A stretch of DNA of 64,000 nucleotides, taken from positions 8,390 to 72,389 of the forward strand of contig JBIIEQ010000006.1 in assembly GCA_044237765.1 (NCBI GenBank), read 5' to 3'. The notes below the pieces were generated by a model. The model was not told the origin of the DNA, made no database searches, and was given only the letters and a program-made list of their open reading frames with translations. This document shows positions 37,211-48,452 of the stretch, piece after piece. The stretch's first letter is position 1. The number at the start of each line of letters is the position of its first letter. Made by a program: the position numbers and the translations under genes. The stretch comes from UBA6136 sp044237765. GTDB lineage: Bacteria > Pseudomonadota > Gammaproteobacteria > Methylococcales > Methylococcaceae.

Positions 37211-38409
37211 GGCTGCAGCCCTCTGATTTCACGCCCACGCGAAGAAGCAGCCCTCGCAGACTTCACCCCAGTTTCCTGGACTTCCTGAACTACCGCTGAG
37301 GGTGCCTCGAGCTCACTGACCGACCCTGAGGCGGCCCCAGAGCGTTGCAGTTTGTCGACGGGCAGATACAGCATGTTATTGGAATTCTTTACGTCCACCA
37401 CGAGGGCCCCTGTTTGGCCCAGCACTTCCTGCATCGCATCGAGATACATGCGCTCGCGCGTGACGTCCGGTGACTTTTCGTATTCCGCCAAAAGCTGCAA
37501 GAATCGCGAGGCCTCACCTTCCGCCCGGGCTACAGCCTTTTGCTTATAAGCCTCCGACTCTTCAAGGAGACGGGCCGCCGCACCGCGCGCCTTGGGCACC
37601 ACCTCATTGGCGTAAGCCTCGGCCTCATTCTTCAAACGTTGCTCATCCTCCCGCGCCTTGATGGCATCCTCAAAGGCATTCTGCACTTGGTCCGGGGGCT
37701 GAGCATCCACCAGATTGACGTTGCTGACAATGATTCCGGTTTTGTACTCGTCGAGCGTCTGCTGAATTTCCACCTTGATTTCATCGGCGATATTGCTCCG
37801 GCCCTCCGTCAAAACGAAGTCCATGGTGCTCTTGCCGATGACTGCTCGCTGCGCACTTTCAATCACCTGCTTCAGGGTGACGTCGGGATCGGCCACATTG
37901 AACAAATAGGCCTGCGCGTCCTTGATCTGGTACTGCACAGCCAGCCGGATGTCGATGATGTTTTCATCCTGCGTCAACATCAGTGCTTCCTTGGGAACCG
38001 AGCCCTGTGACTGCTGCCGCCCACCCGAGCGATAACCGATTTCCATGAACCGCTGCTGTTCGATATTCACTACCTCGACCTTGTCGATGGGGGCCGGAAA
38101 GTGCCAGTGAAGACCGGGCAAGGTTGTGTCCTCATAAGCCCCAAAACGGGTAACCACGCCACGACTGCCCTCATCCACCAGATAGATGCCGGTCAATGCC
38201 CATAGACCCACGGCAACGGCGGCAACCAGCCCGGCCAACTGGGCGGGTGCCTGGTAACTGCCCGAACCACCTGACGAACCACCCCCAAAAAGGCGGCTCA
38301 ACTTATCCTGCAAACCCTTGAGCACCTCATCGAGATCGGGCGGTACAGGGGGTTTCTCGCGACCGCTCCAGGGGTCTTTCTTGTCACCACCCGGTTCATT
38401 CCAGGACAT
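37207..38409 (-). CDS. hflK: HflK, FtsH modulator
   Basis: Encodes 400 residues from the ATG at 38409 (MSWNEPGGDKKDPW), the conserved start; the frame opens five codons earlier. A Gly/Ser-rich N-terminal tail precedes one transmembrane span (about 65-85) and an SPFH domain (VDEGSRGVVTRFGAYEDT), then a coiled coil. It partners HflC; the protease FtsH is encoded at 41.7-43.6 kb. Confidence 0.95.
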   Translation of the reverse strand: MSWNEPGGDKKDPWSGREKPPVPPDLDEVLKGLQDKLSRLFGGGSSGGSGSYQAPAQLAGLVAAVAVGLWALTGIYLVDEGSRGVVTRFGAYEDTTLPGLHWHFPAPIDKVEVVNIEQQRFMEIGYRSGGRQQSQGSVPKEALMLTQDENIIDIRLAVQYQIKDAQAYLFNVADPDVTLKQVIESAQRAVIGKSTMDFVLTEGRSNIADEIKVEIQQTLDEYKTGIIVSNVNLVDAQPPDQVQNAFEDAIKAREDEQRLKNEAEAYANEVVPKARGAAARLLEESEAYKQKAVARAEGEASRFLQLLAEYEKSPDVTRERMYLDAMQEVLGQTGALVVDVKNSNNMLYLPVDKLQRSGAASGSVSELEAPSAVVQEVQETGVKSARAASSRGREIRGLQP

Positions 38410-38524
38410 CGCATATCTCTCCAAATTGTAGTCTCGGACTACGCGGTTTTTGATTCATCTTATTCATATACGTACGACGGAGGGCGGCCGGCAGCGGACA
38501 TTCCATTTCCAGCCCACGCCGCAC

Positions 38525-39826
38525 TCAGGCAGCGTGAACCTCAACATCCCCGATCAGCTCGGCTTCAGGCTCTGAGCCAAAACGTGGCTCCAGAAAACGC
38601 AGGCTTTCGGGAGATCCCTCAACCCGCATGGACCAGCCACCCGCCTCATCTTTTTCATCACGGAGAATGGTGGCTACTCGATAAAGCGAAGCGCGCAGTT
38701 CGCCATCCATGGGACCCAACTGCAGATCGCGCACAATGATGCGACCGCAGAAACGGTTCCGCAAACAATTCGTCAGCAAATCAAGACCCAGACGGGCCTG
38801 AGCGGATACCCAAACCTGGGCAACCCGACCATTTTCATCCCTTTCAATGTGCGGAACCACATTCTCCAAACGGTCAATCTTGTTCATCACGCGGATTTGC
38901 GGCACTTCATCCGCGCCGATTTCTTCGATGACACGATCCACCTCCTCGATCGTCTCCGCCATCTGCTCATCGCTGGCATCGACGACATGCAGCAGCAGAT
39001 CGGCCTCGACCGTCTCCTGCAGTGTGGAACGAAAGGCCGCCACCAGTTCGTGCGGCAAATCTCTGACGAAACCGACGGTGTCCGCCAGCACTACCGGCTG
39101 GTGGGGGCCAACCATGAACCGCTTGAGCGTGGGATCCAGAGTTGCGAACAACTGGTCCGCCGCATAGACACCGGCCCCCGTCAACGCATTGATCAAGGTG
39201 GACTTGCCTGCATTGGTGTAGCCAACCAGCCCCACGACAGGAATCTCGGATCGGCGCCGAGCCCGTCGGCCCTGGCCCCGCTGCTTGTCCACCTTTTCCA
39301 GACGTTTTTGAATTTGACTGATTCGCTTGCCAATCAGGCGTTTATCGGTTTCGAGCTGGGTTTCACCAGGGCCACGCAAACCGATACCACCTTTCTGGCG
39401 CTCAAGGTGAGTCCAGCCCCTCACGAGACGGGTAGACAAATGCTTGAGCTGTGCCAGTTCAACTTGGAGCTTACCTTCGTAACTTTGAGCTCGCTGCGCA
39501 AAAATATCCAGAATCAGACCCGTCCGGTCCAATACCCGGACATTGAGTTCCTTCTCCAGATTGCGCTCTTGGCTGGGCGAAAGCGGATTATTGAAGATAA
39601 CCAGCTCCGCCTCATGCGCCGCGACCAGAGCCGCCAACTCGCTGAGCTTTCCTTTACCGATAAAAAACCGGGGGTCAGGGTTATCCCGCTTGCTGATCAG
39701 GATATCCACAGGGGTAGCCCCCGCCGAAATGGCGAGCTCCCGCAACTCCTGAACAGCCTGTTCACTCTGGTCAGCCCCACCGTAAGCGAGGATCGCACGC
39801 TCGCCGGATTTAGGCCGATCAAACAA
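38525..39826 (-). CDS. hflX: Ribosome-associated GTPase HflX
   Basis: Encodes 433 residues. The N-terminal HflX domain has DRTGLILDIFAQRAQS and RGPGETQLETDKR, and the G domain has GLVGYTNAGKSTLINALT (G1), DTVGFVRDLP (G3) and NKIDRLE (G4). HflX rescues and splits stalled ribosomes after heat stress. It is 54 bp downstream of hfq. Confidence 0.96.
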   Translation of the reverse strand: MFDRPKSGERAILAYGGADQSEQAVQELRELAISAGATPVDILISKRDNPDPRFFIGKGKLSELAALVAAHEAELVIFNNPLSPSQERNLEKELNVRVLDRTGLILDIFAQRAQSYEGKLQVELAQLKHLSTRLVRGWTHLERQKGGIGLRGPGETQLETDKRLIGKRISQIQKRLEKVDKQRGQGRRARRRSEIPVVGLVGYTNAGKSTLINALTGAGVYAADQLFATLDPTLKRFMVGPHQPVVLADTVGFVRDLPHELVAAFRSTLQETVEADLLLHVVDASDEQMAETIEEVDRVIEEIGADEVPQIRVMNKIDRLENVVPHIERDENGRVAQVWVSAQARLGLDLLTNCLRNRFCGRIIVRDLQLGPMDGELRASLYRVATILRDEKDEAGGWSMRVEGSPESLRFLEPRFGSEPEAELIGDVEVHAA

Positions 39827-39880
39827 GGGAAACCGTCAAAGACTCAGCTACAGATTGCGATCCCCAGAAGTCGAACTGGA

Positions 39881-40126
39881 TCAAACCTCTTCCTCGACTT
39901 CATCCTGGCCCTGACTGAGCCTTACCTGCCGCGCCGGAACGATGGTCGATATGGCATGTTTGTAGACCATCTGACTGACAGCATTCTTGAGGATGATCAC
40001 ATACTGATCGAATGAATCCACCTTGCCTTGCAACTTGATTCCATTGACCAGATAGATTGAAACCGGAACATGTTCCTTCCGTAGCGCATTCAGGAATGGA
40101 TCCTGCAAGTTTTGACCTTTAGACAT
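39881..40126 (-). CDS. hfq: RNA chaperone Hfq
   Basis: Encodes 81 residues. Sm1 motif: LQDPFLNALRKEHVPVSIYL through GKVDSFDQYVIILKN; Sm2 motif: YKHAISTIVPAR. A short acidic C-terminal tail (DEVEEEV) follows. Hfq hexamers pair small RNAs with mRNAs. The ribosome-binding site is GGAG. No miaA lies upstream; glmM is the upstream neighbour. Confidence 0.97.
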   Translation of the reverse strand: MSKGQNLQDPFLNALRKEHVPVSIYLVNGIKLQGKVDSFDQYVIILKNAVSQMVYKHAISTIVPARQVRLSQGQDEVEEEV

Positions 40127-40260
40127 TCCATTTCTCCATTATTGTTTTGGATTTAAAATCCAATGAGACTCAAATCCTGGGGATTATTTAATCAAATCCC
40201 ACCGCAAGCTGCCATGCACTCGTCGGTGTTCAGTCTATTCCCGATAGGGTACGGCGCGGG

Positions 40261-41604
40261 TCAGTGACCCAGCACTTCGGCCACCGCCGCTGCAAGCTTG
40301 TCGGCAAGGCTTCTCACCTTTTCACCATCGGCACCTTCCACCATGACCCGAACCAGGGGTTCGGTTCCGGAAGACCTCAACAAGACTCTCCCCTGACCCG
40401 CCAGTTCCCGCTCCACCTCAAGCTTCAGACTTTGGACGGCATCAAACTGATCCAGATCTACCCGCTCCCTGATCTTGACGTTGACCAGACACTGCGGATA
40501 TTTATCCATCGCCTGGACCAACTCGGCGAGACCTTTCCCGGTGGATCGCATGGCCTCCATGACCTGCAACGCCGCCACAATGCCATCGCCCGTCGGTATC
40601 CGATCGCGGCAAATGATGTGGCCCGAACTCTCTCCCCCCAAGGTGCTTTGATGAGCCAACATCATCTCCATGACATAACGATCGCCCACAGCCGCCCGCT
40701 TGAGACCGATGCCGGACTTCGACAGTGCATGCTCCAGACCCAGATTGGTCATAAGGGTTCCAATCACGGGACCCGACAACTCCCCGCGCGCCTGTCTGGC
40801 CGATGCAATGATGAACAGTATTTCATCGCCGTCCACAATGCGCCCAGCATGATCGACCATGATCAAGCGATCGCCATCGCCATCAAGGGCCACACCAAAG
40901 TCAGCACCCTCTTCGATCACCCTCTTCGCCAGGGATTCCGGCTTGGTCGCACCCACTCCTTCGTTGATGTTGAAACCATTGGGGTGGTCGCCCATGGTGA
41001 TGACAGTGGCGCCCAATTCGGAAAAAACAAAGGGCGCAACATGGTAGGTCGATCCATGCGCACAATCGATGACCAGCTTGACCCCGTCAAAGTCCATGCC
41101 GGTGGCGATCGTGCTCTTGCAGAATTCTATATAGCGACCCGCAGCATCCTTGAGACGAGTGGCCTTGCCGATACGCGAGGAGTCCACGGTGGTCATCGGC
41201 TGATCGATTTCGCTCTCGATCAATCGCTCTATGTCATCCGACAGCTTCAGGCCATCGGGCCCAAAAAACTTGATGCCGTTATCGTAATAGGGATTATGTG
41301 ACGCGCTGATGACAATGCCAGCTTCCGCGCGAAAAGTCCGCGTCAAATACGAGATGGCCGGCGTCGGCATCGGTCCCATCAACTGCGTGTTGACCCCCGC
41401 GGCGGACAGACCGGCCTCCAACGCGGATTCGAACATGTACCCCGAGATTCGGGTGTCCTTGCCGATCAGAACCGTCGGATCCTTCCGGTCACGCGCAAAT
41501 ACCCGCCCGGCCGCCCAACCCAGCTTCAATACAAAGTCCGCGGTAATTGGGTAGGTCCCCACCTTGCCACGAATACCATCCGTTCCAAAATACGCCCGAC
41601 TCAT
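40261..41604 (-). CDS. glmM: Phosphoglucosamine mutase
   Basis: Encodes 447 residues from the ATG at 41604 (MSRAYFGTDGIRGKVG). The phosphoserine loop is GIVISASHNPYYDNGIKFFG, with the metal loop ALDGDGDRLIMVD and the C-terminal phosphate-binding LLRSSGTEPLVRVM. It converts glucosamine-6-P to glucosamine-1-P for UDP-GlcNAc, the precursor used by LpxA/GnnA and for peptidoglycan. It follows ftsH, separated by a terminator. Confidence 0.96.
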   Translation of the reverse strand: MSRAYFGTDGIRGKVGTYPITADFVLKLGWAAGRVFARDRKDPTVLIGKDTRISGYMFESALEAGLSAAGVNTQLMGPMPTPAISYLTRTFRAEAGIVISASHNPYYDNGIKFFGPDGLKLSDDIERLIESEIDQPMTTVDSSRIGKATRLKDAAGRYIEFCKSTIATGMDFDGVKLVIDCAHGSTYHVAPFVFSELGATVITMGDHPNGFNINEGVGATKPESLAKRVIEEGADFGVALDGDGDRLIMVDHAGRIVDGDEILFIIASARQARGELSGPVIGTLMTNLGLEHALSKSGIGLKRAAVGDRYVMEMMLAHQSTLGGESSGHIICRDRIPTGDGIVAALQVMEAMRSTGKGLAELVQAMDKYPQCLVNVKIRERVDLDQFDAVQSLKLEVERELAGQGRVLLRSSGTEPLVRVMVEGADGEKVRSLADKLAAAVAEVLGH

Positions 41605-41658
41605 GCTCCACTCCATTACCTATCCAGCGCTCAACCGAGCGCTGTAACCGTCCCGATT

Positions 41659-41688
41659 AAAAACCAAGCCCCTGTCCAGGCAGGGGCT
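41659..41688 (-). terminator. Terminator after ftsH
   Basis: The minus strand reads AGCCCCTG, six-base loop, CAGGGGCT, then TTGG and five T residues. It lies 29 bp after the ftsH stop and separates it from glmM. Confidence 0.75.
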
Positions 41689-41716
41689 CAAGCCACACAG
41701 ATCGGTCTGGCCAGAT

Positions 41717-43639
<1,923 letters not shown>

Positions 43640-43698
43640 GATATCTTTTCCTCACTGGAACCTGGACGGTTCCCGATAAATAGGGACGCAATACTATC

Positions 43699-43726
43699 AG
43701 ATGGCGCCTAGCCCCCTTGCTTGAAG
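43699..43726 (-). promoter_or_regulatory. RpoH (sigma-32)-like promoter of ftsH
   Basis: The minus strand reads CTTCAAG (5/7 to CTTGAAA), a 13-base spacer, then CGCCATCT (7/8 to CCCCATNT), ending 60 bp before the ftsH start. ftsH is a heat-shock gene in relatives, which supports the match. Confidence 0.5.
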
Positions 43727-43823
43727 GGAGGTCGCCGCTGGACGCCCGAAAGCTTATCAGGCAATAAATCAATGTTTCTCAGTGCGTTAGGCCCTGGACA
43801 ATCCGGATCGAATTCCAATACCG

Positions 43824-45515
43824 TCAAACTGGCCCCGAACGACCCCCGGCCGCCATCGCCAGCATCTCCTCGGCATGCGCCAGCGTTTGCTCCGTCATGA
43901 CAACGCCCCCCAGCATTCGGGCGATTTCCGCCGTTCGCTCTGCACCGTCGATTTCTCGAACTTGTGATTGAGTCGCCTCACTCCGGGTCTTCTTTTCGAC
44001 CAGCAGGTGATGATGACCTTGCACCGACACCTGCGGCAGATGGGTCACGCAGAAAATCTGCCGATCACCACCCAGCAGCCGCAATTTCTGCCCCACTACC
44101 TCCGCGATACCGCCCCCGATCCCGCTGTCGACCTCGTCGAAAATCAGGGTAGGGACACTCTTGCGTTCCGTAGCAGCCACCTGGATGGCCAGGCTGATGC
44201 GTGACAGCTCCCCCCCCGAAGCCACCCGCGCCAAGGGCCGCGGCGGAATGCCGGGATTGGCACTGACCAGAAACTCCACCGCATCCTGCCCGAAGGCGGC
44301 GGGCTCCTTGTCGGCATCCGTCTGGACGGAAATCCGGAATTGCCCCTGCGGCATGCCCAGTTCGCGGATGATTTCCGAAATCTTGGCTTCCAACTGCTTT
44401 GCAGCAGATTGCCGACGATTCGATAGTTGCGCCGCCAGCCGTCTATAGTCTTCCCGAATCTGCTGCAACTCAAGGCGAAGCGCCTCGGTACTCTCGGCAC
44501 CCCCATGCAGGGCTGTGAGCTCGCCTTGCAAGGCATTGAAATGTTCCGGCAACTCCTCCGCCCGGATTTGGTGCTTGCGCGCGAGCCGGTGCACGTCCGC
44601 CAAACGTTGTTCCAGCACAGCTAGGGCGTTGGGGTCCGCCTCCTGGCGCTCCAGTTCGCGACGCAGTTGCAGTGATGCTTCCTTGACCTGAAGCTGGGCC
44701 TCCTCAAGCAGGCTCACCGTTTCGCCGAATTCCGGTGCCAACCGGCTTAGGTCGAACAAGGCGTGAACGGCATGAGCAAGACGTGCGTTCACCGAATGAG
44801 CCTCGTCCTCGTACAGACTGTTTAGTTCGGCTTGGCCGACCTCAAGAATTCTGTCCACATTGGCCTGTCGGGTATGCGCCTCCACCAGGTCCGCATAGTT
44901 GAGGGCACCAATATCCTGCAGTTCGAGCTCTTCCACCTGGAACTGCAACAAGTCCAGGCGGCCCGCCCGATCGGAGGCATGAGCGGTGAGTCGATTCAGC
45001 TCATCGGTCAAGTGCCGCCAACGCCGGTAAATGGCATCCGTTTGCGAGAGCAGTTCGGCATTGCCCGCAGAGGCATCCAGAATGCGGCGCTGCTCTATCG
45101 ACTTCGTCAGCTGGATGTGGGTATGCTGACCGTGAATTTCAACCAGACCCTGCCCAAGTTCCTGCAGAGACTGAAGAGTCACCGGGCTACCATTGACAAA
45201 GGCGCGGGATCGCCCGTCCGCCGCGACAACCCGGCGCACAATACATTCTTCCCCGTCAGCGAGTTCCTGCTGTTCCAGCCAGACTCTGGCCTGCGGGCTG
45301 TCGCTTAAATCAAATGTCAGATTGATCTCGGCCTTCTGCGCCCCAGGGCGGATGAAAGCGGAATCCGCCCGATCCCCCAGGGCCAGGCCCAGTGCCGTCA
45401 ACAGGATGGACTTGCCCGCACCGGTCTCGCCGGTCAGAACGGACAACCCTGACTTGAAGGAAAGATTGAGCGATGCGACGACGGCCAGATCGCGTATATC
45501 CAGATGAATCAACAT
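43824..45515 (-). CDS. recN: DNA repair protein RecN
   Basis: Encodes 563 residues, SMC-like. Walker A is LTGETGAGKSILLTALG near the N-terminus. A long coiled-coil middle follows. The C-terminal signature VASGGELSRISLAIQVA, Walker B LIFDEVDSGIGGG and FCVTHLPQVSVQGHHH are present. It acts in double-strand break repair. It lies directly after nadK (3-bp gap), the usual nadK-recN pair. Confidence 0.96.
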   Translation of the reverse strand: MLIHLDIRDLAVVASLNLSFKSGLSVLTGETGAGKSILLTALGLALGDRADSAFIRPGAQKAEINLTFDLSDSPQARVWLEQQELADGEECIVRRVVAADGRSRAFVNGSPVTLQSLQELGQGLVEIHGQHTHIQLTKSIEQRRILDASAGNAELLSQTDAIYRRWRHLTDELNRLTAHASDRAGRLDLLQFQVEELELQDIGALNYADLVEAHTRQANVDRILEVGQAELNSLYEDEAHSVNARLAHAVHALFDLSRLAPEFGETVSLLEEAQLQVKEASLQLRRELERQEADPNALAVLEQRLADVHRLARKHQIRAEELPEHFNALQGELTALHGGAESTEALRLELQQIREDYRRLAAQLSNRRQSAAKQLEAKISEIIRELGMPQGQFRISVQTDADKEPAAFGQDAVEFLVSANPGIPPRPLARVASGGELSRISLAIQVAATERKSVPTLIFDEVDSGIGGGIAEVVGQKLRLLGGDRQIFCVTHLPQVSVQGHHHLLVEKKTRSEATQSQVREIDGAERTAEIARMLGGVVMTEQTLAHAEEMLAMAAGGRSGPV

Positions 45516-45518
45516 GGT

Positions 45519-46409
45519 TTAAGCGCGGTATCCCGAACTCCAGTTGAGTTTGGCTCGGAGAATCTCAAAAAAGTCATAACCCAGCGGGTGCAGGAGCCGG
45601 AAAGGTTTGGGTTCCTTCCGGATTTCGACAAGATCGTCAATCTCCAGATCAGGGCTGGAAACATTGTCACACACCAGCTGGGCGCCAAATTGTTTACTGG
45701 GCCTGAAGGAAATCCCCACCACGCTCTCGCCCCCCACGACGATGGGCCGGTTGGTCAGCGCATGCGGATTGATGGGAGCAAGGACAATCGCGCTAAGCGT
45801 CGGCGAGAGAATCGGGCCACCTGCAGAAAGTGCATAAGCCGTGGAACCCGTTGGTGTCGACACAATCAGCCCGTCAGAACGCTGGGAATTCAGGAACACC
45901 CCATCGATATGGGTCACGATCTCTATCATGCTCGTCGCATTGGACCGGTGCACCACCACATCATTGATGGCGGATTGGCGATAGATCACCTCGCCATGCC
46001 GGATGATGCGAGCCCCAAGAATGAAGCGTTCCTCTTCGCTGTAACGTCCCTCGAGAACATCGTCGAGATGGGTAGCGATGTCCGCAGGGGAAATATCCAC
46101 CAAAAAGCCCAGACGCCCGAGATTGACCCCGATCAGGGGAATATCGTGAGCGGCCAAGCCACGAGCAGCGGACAATAACGTACCGTCTCCGCCCACGACC
46201 ACCGCGAAATCGCAGCACTCACCGAGTTCTGCTAGGGACCCTGATTCCGGCGTCACACCCCTGACAAAAGGTACGGAAGCCGTCTCGACGATCACCCTCA
46301 GACCGCGATTGACCAGATGCTCGTGGAGTTCCGTCAGCGTCTCCGCGATTCGATCCGCGTCCGATTTGCCGATCAGGGCGGCCACCCCAAATTTCACGGA
46401 TGTTTGCAT
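45519..46409 (-). CDS. nadK: NAD kinase
   Basis: Encodes 296 residues. Family motifs are VVGGDGTLLSAARGLA and the later SDGLIVSTPTGSTAYALSAGGPI. It phosphorylates NAD to NADP. It is divergent from hrcA across 230 bp holding the CIRCE operator, a layout conserved in gammaproteobacteria. Confidence 0.95.
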   Translation of the reverse strand: MQTSVKFGVAALIGKSDADRIAETLTELHEHLVNRGLRVIVETASVPFVRGVTPESGSLAELGECCDFAVVVGGDGTLLSAARGLAAHDIPLIGVNLGRLGFLVDISPADIATHLDDVLEGRYSEEERFILGARIIRHGEVIYRQSAINDVVVHRSNATSMIEIVTHIDGVFLNSQRSDGLIVSTPTGSTAYALSAGGPILSPTLSAIVLAPINPHALTNRPIVVGGESVVGISFRPSKQFGAQLVCDNVSSPDLEIDDLVEIRKEPKPFRLLHPLGYDFFEILRAKLNWSSGYRA

Positions 46410-46561
46410 GGGATTTCAAAAAAATGGGGATCTATCGAATCAGGCAGCACCAAATCTCCGGGCCGAGGCAGTCATTTTATCGGGAGGATCGGAGCCCTTG
46501 GGAAGTGCCATGCAGAATTACGGCGAAGCGTTGGCCAATGAGCGGTTATAGTATGTACTTC

Positions 46562-46590
46562 TTGACACATATTCTAGGGATTGCTAGTTT
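46562..46590 (+). promoter_or_regulatory. Candidate hrcA promoter
   Basis: A perfect TTGACA at 46562-46567 is followed after 17 bases by TAGTTT (weak -10) ending at 46590, immediately before the CIRCE element. HrcA binding there would block initiation or early elongation. Confidence 0.5.
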
Positions 46591-46617
46591 CTGGCACTCT
46601 CAGCCCTAGAGTGCTAA
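46591..46617 (+). promoter_or_regulatory. CIRCE operator (HrcA-binding site)
   Basis: The inverted repeat CTGGCACTC-N9-GAGTGCTAA differs from the consensus TTAGCACTC-N9-GAGTGCTAA only at the outer bases of the left arm. It lies 22 bp upstream of the GTG start of hrcA, so HrcA is expected to repress its own gene and perhaps grpE downstream. Confidence 0.9.
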
Positions 46618-46639
46618 TTTGCTTTAAACCCCAGAATCT

Positions 46640-47698
46640 GTGCCAACTCCCCTGCAATTGACTGAACGCGCCCAGCACCTGCTCAAGGTTTTGGTGGAGC
46701 GCTACATCAATGAAGGTCAACCGGTGGGATCGCGCTCACTGTCGAGGGACGCCGGACTCAACCTGAGCCCGGCCACCATTCGCAACGTGATGGCCGACCT
46801 GGAAGAGCTGGGACTGATCACTTCGCCGCATACCTCGGCAGGCCGTATGCCCACAGTCTCGGGTTATCGCCTGTTCATCGACACCCTGCTCACGGTCAAG
46901 CCACTCCAGCAGGATGTGATACGGCAGATCCGCGATGATCTCGATGACCCCGAATCCCCGGGGGAGCTGCTGGAGACCGCATCGCGTCTGCTGTCAGAAG
47001 TGACCCACATGGCCGGCGTTGTCACGCTGCCCAAACGCGAAACGAATGTTTTCAATCACATCGAGTTTTTGCCACTGTCAGAACGCCGCCTGTTGGTGAT
47101 CCTGATTTCCAGCCAACAGGAAATCCACAACAAGATCATCCATACCCCCCGCGATTTTTCGCATTCGGAACTGCAAGCCGCCGCAAACTTCCTCAACCAA
47201 CGCTATGCGGGCAAGGATATCGCACGGGTCCGTGAAGTCCTGCTGCGCGAGGTCAGGGAAACACGCGAGCGTCTCGGCCAGGAAATCATCGATGCAGCCG
47301 CGCTCACCGAGCTGGCGCTGGAAGAGCCGAAAAAGCGCCGCAAGCCGCTGTTCGTCACGGGAGAAATCAACCTGATGGATTTCTCGGAACTCGCCAACAT
47401 GGAGCAATTCCGCCCCCTGTTCGAGACGCTGCATCAGAAGGAAGAGATGGCACAACTGCTGGATCGGTGCATCGAATCGCCGGGGGTCAAGATTTTTATC
47501 GGCGAAGAATCCGGCCACCAGGCCCTGGGCCAGTGCAGCCTGGTGACTTCCGCCTACTCGATCAATGACCGCGTGGCGGGCGTTCTGGGCGTCATTGGGC
47601 CCACCCGCATGGAGTACGAGCGGGTCATTCCGCTGGTCGATCTGACGGCAAAACTCGTTGGAGCAGCCTTGAATCACAAATCTCTGCCCCCAATTTGA
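46640..47698 (+). CDS. hrcA: Heat-inducible transcription repressor HrcA
   Basis: Encodes 352 residues from a GTG start (MPTPLQLTERAQHLLKVL). It has an N-terminal winged helix (GQPVGSRSLSRDAGLNLSPA, TIRNVMADLEELGL) and a ligand/GAF-like domain with IGEESGHQALGQCSLVTSAY and GVLGVIGPTRMEYERVIPLV. It represses heat-shock genes through CIRCE. First gene of hrcA-grpE-dnaK-dnaJ. Confidence 0.96.
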   Translation: MPTPLQLTERAQHLLKVLVERYINEGQPVGSRSLSRDAGLNLSPATIRNVMADLEELGLITSPHTSAGRMPTVSGYRLFIDTLLTVKPLQQDVIRQIRDDLDDPESPGELLETASRLLSEVTHMAGVVTLPKRETNVFNHIEFLPLSERRLLVILISSQQEIHNKIIHTPRDFSHSELQAAANFLNQRYAGKDIARVREVLLREVRETRERLGQEIIDAAALTELALEEPKKRRKPLFVTGEINLMDFSELANMEQFRPLFETLHQKEEMAQLLDRCIESPGVKIFIGEESGHQALGQCSLVTSAYSINDRVAGVLGVIGPTRMEYERVIPLVDLTAKLVGAALNHKSLPPI

Positions 47699-47779
47699 AC
47701 CCCTCAAGACTGCCCGCCAATCCCGGAAGTCGGGCGGTTACCAACCTGAAACCTATCCCTTTGAACGGAGCCGCTCCTC

Positions 47780-48343
47780 ATGAGCCATGAAGATACTTTG
47801 CCTGAAGAAGCCCAATTGAACAGCGAAGAACTGGAATTCCAGACGGCAGAAGATACAAACCCGGCACCATCGGATCAATTGGCCGGGGAACTGGCCAAGG
47901 CCACCCGACTGGCCGAGGAAAACTGGGACAAATTCGTCCGGACCCAGGCAGAACTGGAGAACCTCAAACGCCGTTCCGAAAAGGACTTGCAAAACGCCCA
48001 TAAATTCGGGCTAGAAAAGTTTGCACGCGAGCTGTTGCCCGTGGCCGATAGCCTGGAACTCGGACTGAGCGTCGAAACCGGCGACAACCCCGACGTGCAG
48101 AAATTGCGCGAGGGTATGGAGCTGACCCTCAAGCAACTCCTGGCGAGCCTGGAAAAATTCAACGTGACGCCCATCGATCCCGAGGGTGAGAAATTCAACC
48201 CCGAATTGCATCAGGCCATGGCCACTCAACCCACCGACGAAGCCGAACCCAATACGGTGATCAAGGTGTACCAGAAAGGCTATCTGCTCAATGACCGCCT
48301 ACTCCGACCGGCCATGGTGGTCGTTGCTCAGGGCATCAGCTGA
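47780..48343 (+). CDS. grpE: Nucleotide exchange factor GrpE
   Basis: Encodes 187 residues. An acidic N-terminal tail precedes a long coiled coil (AELENLKRRSEKDLQNAHKF) and the beta-domain (HQAMATQPTDEAEPNTVIKV, YLLNDRLLRPAMVVVAQG). It releases ADP from DnaK. It sits 81 bp after hrcA. Confidence 0.95.
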   Translation: MSHEDTLPEEAQLNSEELEFQTAEDTNPAPSDQLAGELAKATRLAEENWDKFVRTQAELENLKRRSEKDLQNAHKFGLEKFARELLPVADSLELGLSVETGDNPDVQKLREGMELTLKQLLASLEKFNVTPIDPEGEKFNPELHQAMATQPTDEAEPNTVIKVYQKGYLLNDRLLRPAMVVVAQGIS

Positions 48344-48370
48344 TCAAGGGTGAGGGTCCTGCCCCGTCCG

Positions 48371-48398
48371 CTTGAAATGAGATTGAGGCTCCCCATAT
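48371..48398 (+). promoter_or_regulatory. RpoH (sigma-32) promoter of dnaK
   Basis: CTTGAAA at 48371-48377, a 13-base spacer, then CCCCATAT at 48391-48398: both boxes match the sigma-32 consensus exactly. It lies 54 bp before the dnaK ATG in the grpE-dnaK gap, so dnaK-dnaJ have their own heat-shock promoter. Confidence 0.9.
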
Positions 48399-48452
48399 CC
48401 AACCCAGCTTAATTTGAACCCCAGATTTCCAACGTTTTACTCGGAGAAATAA

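Noticed and set aside
40264..41301. 345-codon frame antisense to glmM (and similar long antisense frames opposite ftsH, recA, alaS, hsdM)
   Set aside because: They are shadows produced by codon bias opposite well-identified conserved genes.
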